Part shown: piece after piece, positions 4,219 to 7,262 of the stretch
How the letters are laid out: each line of letters starts with the position of its first letter
Position numbering within the stretch: position 1 is the stretch's first letter
Source of the DNA: Bacteroidota bacterium
Lineage (GTDB): Bacteria > Bacteroidota > Bacteroidia > Flavobacteriales > Weeksellaceae
Assembly (NCBI GenBank): GCA_023420435.1
Contig: JAEZWE010000016.1
Location: 1-7,262 of the forward strand
DNA length: 7,262 nt
Direction: 5' to 3'
Notes under the pieces: generated by a model
Told to the model about the DNA's origin: nothing
Database searches by the model: none
What the model saw: only the letters and a program-made list of their open reading frames with translations
Program-made: the position numbers and the translations under genes

Positions 4219-6177
4219 ATGCTTTCAGTTCAAGGTTTAGGACTTCATCACGCAGGAAATTATCTGTTTCGCGACGTTAATTTTACCATCAAGAGAGATG
4301 ATAAAATTGGTTTGGTGGGAAAAAACGGAGCCGGAAAATCCACTCTTTTGAAAATTCTTTCCGGAGAAATCAATTTCTTTGAAGGAAATGTCGTTCCCGA
4401 AGGAAATATCACCATTGGCTTTCTAAAACAAGATTTGGAATTTGTTAAAGGAAGAACAGTTTGGGACGAAACTTTGCAGGCTTTCGAACAAATCAATTCC
4501 TGGAAAAAAGAACTCGAATATGTCAACGAACAGTTAACTACAAGAACGGATTATGAAAGTGATGCTTACAGCGATTTAATTCACAAAATGACGGATCTTA
4601 ATGATCTTCTTCATCATCATGATGCCTACAATTTGGAAGGCGATGTTGAAAAAGTTTTGCTAGGTTTAGGTTTCAAAGCAGATGATTTTGAAAGAATTAC
4701 CGACACTTTTTCAGGAGGTTGGAGAATGCGAATTGAACTTGCGAAACTCCTTCTTCAAAATAACGACTTATTACTTCTGGATGAGCCTACCAACCATTTG
4801 GATATGGAATCCATCATTTGGCTTGAAAATTTTTTGAAAGATTATCGAGGAGCTATCGTTTTGGTTTCTCACGATAAACAATTTATGACCGCCGTTTGTA
4901 ACCGAACTTTTGATGTGAATAACAAAAAAGTGGATGACTACAAAGCTAATTACACAAAATATTTAGAATTAAGAGCTGAAAGACGCGAAAAATTAGAGCA
5001 GGCAAAGAAAAATCAGGATGCGGAAATCAAACAAATGGAAGATAATATCAACCGTTTTCGTGCTTCTGCAACCAAAGCAAGTTTTGCACAGTCTTTAATT
5101 AAAAAATTAGAAAAAATTGATAGAATCGAAATCGATAATGAAGATGTTTCCAAATTCAATATCCGTTTTGTACAATCTTTAACACCGGGAAAAGTAATTT
5201 TTGAAGCCGAAAATTTAGGAAAAGCTTACGGACAAAAACAGATTTTTGATGAGGTAGATTTCTTTATAGAACGCGGAGATCGTATTGCACTTCTCGGACA
5301 AAATGGACAGGGAAAAACAACTTTAGCTAAAATTTTAGCCGGAGAAATTAAAGATTTTTCAGGCGATTGGAAGTTAGGTCATAACGTAAACATCGGTTAT
5401 TTCGCCCAAAATCAAGAGGAAGTTTTAACGCCAGGAAAAACGGTTTTACAAGAAGCAGAAGATGCTGCAACCGAAGAAACCAGACCTCGGGTTCGGGATT
5501 TGCTGGGAAGTTTTCTGTTTTCCGGTGAAGATGTTCAGAAAAAAACACAGGTTTTATCTGGTGGAGAAAGAAACCGTTTAGCGCTTTGTAAACTGTTGCT
5601 TCGTCCGTTCAACACGTTGATTATGGATGAACCGACAAACCATTTGGATATTCAATCGAAAGAAATTATCAAATTGGCGCTGAATAAATTTGAAGGAACA
5701 TTAATCGTCATTTCTCACGACCGTGAATTTTTGCAAGGTTTAGCAGATAAAATTTTTGAATTCCGTGATGGAAGAATGAAAGAATTTCTCGGAAATATTG
5801 ATGAATATTTGGAATATAGACAGAAAGAAAGCATCCGCGAAATTTCCATAGAAAAAGCGAAATTGGAGAATAAGATTGAGGTAAAGACTAAGGTTGAGGA
5901 AAAAGTTGAGGAAAATGAATTCAACCAAATTCAACCAAATTCAAACGCTCAAACCGCTTCAAATTTTCAAACTAAAGAAAAAAAGCAACTTCAAAACAAA
6001 TTGAAAAAAAGCGAAGAAAAAATTTCAGAATACGAAACTGAAATTGAAACATTAGAAAAATATTTTTCAGAAAAAAATCCTTCACCAGAAGAACTGAAAA
6101 AATATGAAAAACTAAAAGCAGAATTGCAAAACGTAATGCAGGAATGGGAAGATATTGCCCTGCAAATCGAAGAGTAA
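4219..6177 (+). CDS. ABC-F family ATPase (Uup/YheS type)
   Basis: This soluble twin-ABC protein of 652 residues has no membrane segments, which defines the ABC-F class of ribosome-associated translation factors. Domain 1 has Walker A GKNGAGKST (34-42), signature SGGWRMR (165-171), Walker B LLLLDEPTNHLD with catalytic Glu189, and switch His218. Domain 2 has Walker A GQNGQGKT (360-367), signature SGGERNR (447-453), Walker B with Glu471 and switch His500. Both ATP sites look intact. The charged interdomain linker (about 245-320, rich in K, E and Q) should be the segment that contacts the P-site tRNA. The C-terminus (about 575-652) is a charged coiled coil like the Uup C-terminal domain. Length is close to E. 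coli Uup (635) and YheS (637). A low-complexity stretch around residues 555-585 is encoded by short tandem repeats. I find no sign that it is an antibiotic-resistance ABC-F; a housekeeping role is more likely. It is probably transcribed alone. Confidence 0.93.
   Translation: MLSVQGLGLHHAGNYLFRDVNFTIKRDDKIGLVGKNGAGKSTLLKILSGEINFFEGNVVPEGNITIGFLKQDLEFVKGRTVWDETLQAFEQINSWKKELEYVNEQLTTRTDYESDAYSDLIHKMTDLNDLLHHHDAYNLEGDVEKVLLGLGFKADDFERITDTFSGGWRMRIELAKLLLQNNDLLLLDEPTNHLDMESIIWLENFLKDYRGAIVLVSHDKQFMTAVCNRTFDVNNKKVDDYKANYTKYLELRAERREKLEQAKKNQDAEIKQMEDNINRFRASATKASFAQSLIKKLEKIDRIEIDNEDVSKFNIRFVQSLTPGKVIFEAENLGKAYGQKQIFDEVDFFIERGDRIALLGQNGQGKTTLAKILAGEIKDFSGDWKLGHNVNIGYFAQNQEEVLTPGKTVLQEAEDAATEETRPRVRDLLGSFLFSGEDVQKKTQVLSGGERNRLALCKLLLRPFNTLIMDEPTNHLDIQSKEIIKLALNKFEGTLIVISHDREFLQGLADKIFEFRDGRMKEFLGNIDEYLEYRQKESIREISIEKAKLENKIEVKTKVEEKVEENEFNQIQPNSNAQTASNFQTKEKKQLQNKLKKSEEKISEYETEIETLEKYFSEKNPSPEELKKYEKLKAELQNVMQEWEDIALQIEE
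5893..5946 (+). repeat. Two adjoining short tandem repeats in the ABC-F linker
   Basis: A 12-bp unit GTTGAGGAAAAA/T occurs twice (5893-5904 and 5905-5916) and encodes VEEK-VEEN. It is followed by the 10-bp unit TCAACCAAAT twice (5921-5930 and 5931-5940) and a partial third copy, encoding a Gln/Asn-rich stretch. They lie between the second ABC domain and the C-terminal coiled coil, where length variation should be tolerated. Confidence 0.7.
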
Positions 6178-6222
6178 AATTTTGTATTTTTAGCTTTAAA
6201 TTTAGAAAAAACGGTTTGCAAT

Positions 6223-6251
6223 TTTGAAAAATTAATTTTTTTATACTTTTG
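6223..6251 (+). promoter_or_regulatory. Promoter of the small His/Cys protein gene (leaderless)
   Basis: TACTTTTG (6244-6251) fits TAnnTTTG, and TTTG at 6223-6226 may be the -33 box, although the 17-bp spacer is shorter than the usual 19. The GTG start at 6256 follows after four bases, the same geometry as queD, so the transcript is expected to be leaderless. The spacer contains a 14-bp A/T palindrome (6227-6240). Confidence 0.55.
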
Positions 6252-6255
6252 TAAC

Positions 6256-6612
6256 GTGAAATTCAAGAGAGAACATAAAACTTGGTTCAGTATAATCCTT
6301 TTGGGAGTGTATTTGTTCGTGGCGTTGTTTTCGCAAAATTTTCATGAACACGGGAGTAATGATTATTCTAAAAAATTCAACTTCAAAAAAATTGGAAAAT
6401 CAGTTTCTTCATCTGACTTAGAGCATCAATTCGATCAGTGTCTTTCCTGCCATTTTCTTCATGAAGGAAAGGTTTTTTTTGGTGAAAACTTCAGTTTTGA
6501 ATTTCAATCCGTTGAGGTTTTTCAACAGGAAAATTTTGGACACCATTTCACATCTTATTCCACTCAATTATTCCTTTTTTATTTAAGAGGTCCACCAAAT
6601 TCTTTGGCCTAA
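6256..6612 (+). CDS. Small membrane-anchored His/Cys-containing protein next to TonB receptor
   Basis: This 118-residue protein starts at GTG; no other start codon is available in its N-terminal region. Basic residues (KFKREHK) precede one hydrophobic segment (about 10-27), which acts as a signal anchor or uncleaved signal. The rest is predicted periplasmic. It contains several potential metal ligands: H30-x-H32 right after the membrane segment, H57, C62-x2-C65-H66, H69 and a later HH pair in GHHF. The CLSCH sequence formally matches the CxxCH heme-c motif, but in such a small protein a Zn, Cu or Fe site is equally possible. I do not recognise the family with certainty. The next gene is a TonB-dependent receptor 137 bp downstream on the same strand, without a clear terminator or strong promoter between, which suggests a shared role in metal or heme uptake. 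A T8 tract lies at 6473-6480. Confidence 0.65.
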   Translation: MKFKREHKTWFSIILLGVYLFVALFSQNFHEHGSNDYSKKFNFKKIGKSVSSSDLEHQFDQCLSCHFLHEGKVFFGENFSFEFQSVEVFQQENFGHHFTSYSTQLFLFYLRGPPNSLA

Positions 6613-6632
6613 AATGTCAATTTAAAATTCTG

Positions 6633-6704
6633 TCACTTCGAGTAGTTCCGAAAATTCGGAACGTATTGAGAACTTTTTTAATTTACAATTCTCGATGCAT
6701 TGAG
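6633..6704. repeat. Intergenic palindromic repeat elements
   Basis: The 137-bp spacer before the receptor gene holds a tight palindrome GTTCCGAA-AA-TTCGGAAC (6645-6662). A longer-range stem pairs GTATTGAGAA (6663-6672) with TTCTCGATGC (6689-6698), allowing two G-U pairs, and a near-palindrome CTCGATGCATTGAG lies at 6691-6704. The flanking CACTTCGAG and TTCTCGAT words recall dispersed intergenic repeats of Flavobacteriales genomes. The first palindrome has no adjacent T-tract; a six- to seven-T run follows at 6674-6679, so weak termination or mRNA-stabilising activity is possible. Confidence 0.55.
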
Positions 6705-6749
6705 TTTTTGGAATTGACAATCAAAATTAACCTTCTTAAATACATTTTA

Positions 6750-7262
6750 ATGAAACTATTATTCAGGATAATGGTATTTTTCCTTTGTGGATTAACCTCT
6801 TTATCTGCACAAAATACTTTTTCGGTAAAAGGAAAAGTAGTCGATTTGCACGACAACAGCAGTTTGTCATCAGCAAAAGTAAGTCTGGGAAATTTTTCCA
6901 CAACAACGAACGAAAATGGAGAATTTACTTTTTTTAAAATCCCGCAAGGAAATTATACCCTTTTCATAACCCATCTTCAATGTGAGAATTATGAGGAAAA
7001 TATAAACGTCAATAAAAATTTAACGTTGGAAATTTCCATGGAACATCACGCCGAAGAAATTGAAAAAGTCACCATTCATTCTCCGCACAAAACCAGTGCT
7101 GTAAAGCAAATTCAAACATTAGAAGTCCAAGAAATCGAAAGAAATTCCAACGAAAATCTGGGAAATCTTTTGGCTAAAATTTCGGGCGTAAATACTTTAA
7201 AAACAGGAAATTCCATTACAAAACCGGTGATTCGTGGGTTGTATGGAAGCCGTGTTTTGGTT
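6750..7262 (+). CDS. TonB-dependent outer-membrane receptor, N-terminal part (partial)
   Basis: These are the first 171 residues of an outer-membrane active transporter; the gene runs off the window. Residues 1-20 are a signal peptide ending SLSA|Q. Residues about 24-100 form a carboxypeptidase-regulatory-like beta-sandwich (FSVKGKVVD, then TTTNENGEFTFFKIPQGNYT), common at the N-terminus of Bacteroidota receptors. From about 115 the plug domain begins, with ENLGNLLAKISGV (135-147) and then KPVIRGLYGSRVLV (158-171), which is the typical plug signature. The beta barrel lies beyond the edge. This plug variant (KPVIRGL-x-SRVLV) is the sort seen in receptors for metal ions, heme or siderophores rather than in SusC-type glycan receptors; no SusD-like gene is visible. 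His-rich stretches (MEHHAEE, HSPHKT) and the His/Cys neighbour upstream support a metal or heme substrate. ATG 6750 is chosen for its signal peptide; M8 at 6771 would shorten it. Confidence 0.9.
   Translation, partial: MKLLFRIMVFFLCGLTSLSAQNTFSVKGKVVDLHDNSSLSSAKVSLGNFSTTTNENGEFTFFKIPQGNYTLFITHLQCENYEENINVNKNLTLEISMEHHAEEIEKVTIHSPHKTSAVKQIQTLEVQEIERNSNENLGNLLAKISGVNTLKTGNSITKPVIRGLYGSRVLV

Noticed and set aside
4260..4526. Minus-strand ORF of 88 codons (and other minus-strand ORFs at 210-404, 1222-1413, 5348-5548, 5715-5934, 5991-6266 and 6683-6901)
   Set aside because: All but one lie wholly or largely opposite well-supported genes, show compositions expected from antisense reading of AT-rich codons, and have no motif or promoter support. 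The one at 210-404 crosses the aceA terminator and queD start.
4219..6177. Antibiotic-resistance ABC-F or ABC transporter
   Set aside because: No membrane domain or permease partner is present, and the length with a C-terminal coiled coil fits the housekeeping Uup/YheS type; nothing marks it as a resistance variant.
6440..6454. Cytochrome c assignment from CxxCH in the small protein
   Set aside because: One CxxCH in a short protein with no distal Met or other cytochrome features is too weak; kept only as a possibility in the annotation.

Overview
The window looks like ordinary chromosome from a low-GC member of the Bacteroidota, most likely order Flavobacteriales and close to Chryseobacterium or its relatives. 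Three things point there. The Bacteroidota-type -7 promoter box TAnnTTTG precedes nearly every transcription unit. Shine-Dalgarno sequences are absent. The protein families (a LuxE-like acyltransferase, DUF4230, a TonB receptor with a carboxypeptidase-like N-terminal domain, signal peptides ending in ...AQ) are typical of the group. All convincing genes are on the + strand; minus-strand ORFs are shadows.

Layout: the window opens with the last 59 residues of isocitrate lyase (aceA), closed by a hairpin terminator. Next is queD (queuosine/7-deazaguanine pathway), whose start codon sits where transcription should begin. The gap after queD holds a textbook promoter (TTTG-N19-TAATTTTG) followed about 60 nt later by an intrinsic terminator, so it could encode a very short RNA. 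An LpxH-like UDP-2,3-diacylglucosamine hydrolase (lipid A synthesis) then has its own promoter and runs directly into a LuxE-like adenylating acyltransferase gene; the two should be co-transcribed. Then come a two-TM DUF4230 protein, a small secreted protein with a TonB-C-terminal-like fold, a clear terminator, and a 652-residue ABC-F ATPase of the Uup/YheS type. The window ends with a small membrane-anchored His/Cys protein (GTG start, predicted leaderless) and, after a repeat-rich 137-bp spacer, the first 171 residues of a TonB-dependent receptor. These last two probably form a metal or heme uptake unit.

I see no mobile element, CRISPR array, tRNA or rRNA, and no gene-free stretch over 300 bp. 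The region is mainly housekeeping. The points worth a second look are the missing canonical start of the LuxE-like gene, the short promoter-terminator cassette, the leaderless starts, the small His/Cys protein beside the receptor, and a recurring pattern of short repeats inside coding sequences (lpxH, the LuxE-like gene and the ABC-F gene). No strong case for an undescribed multi-gene system can be made from this sequence alone.
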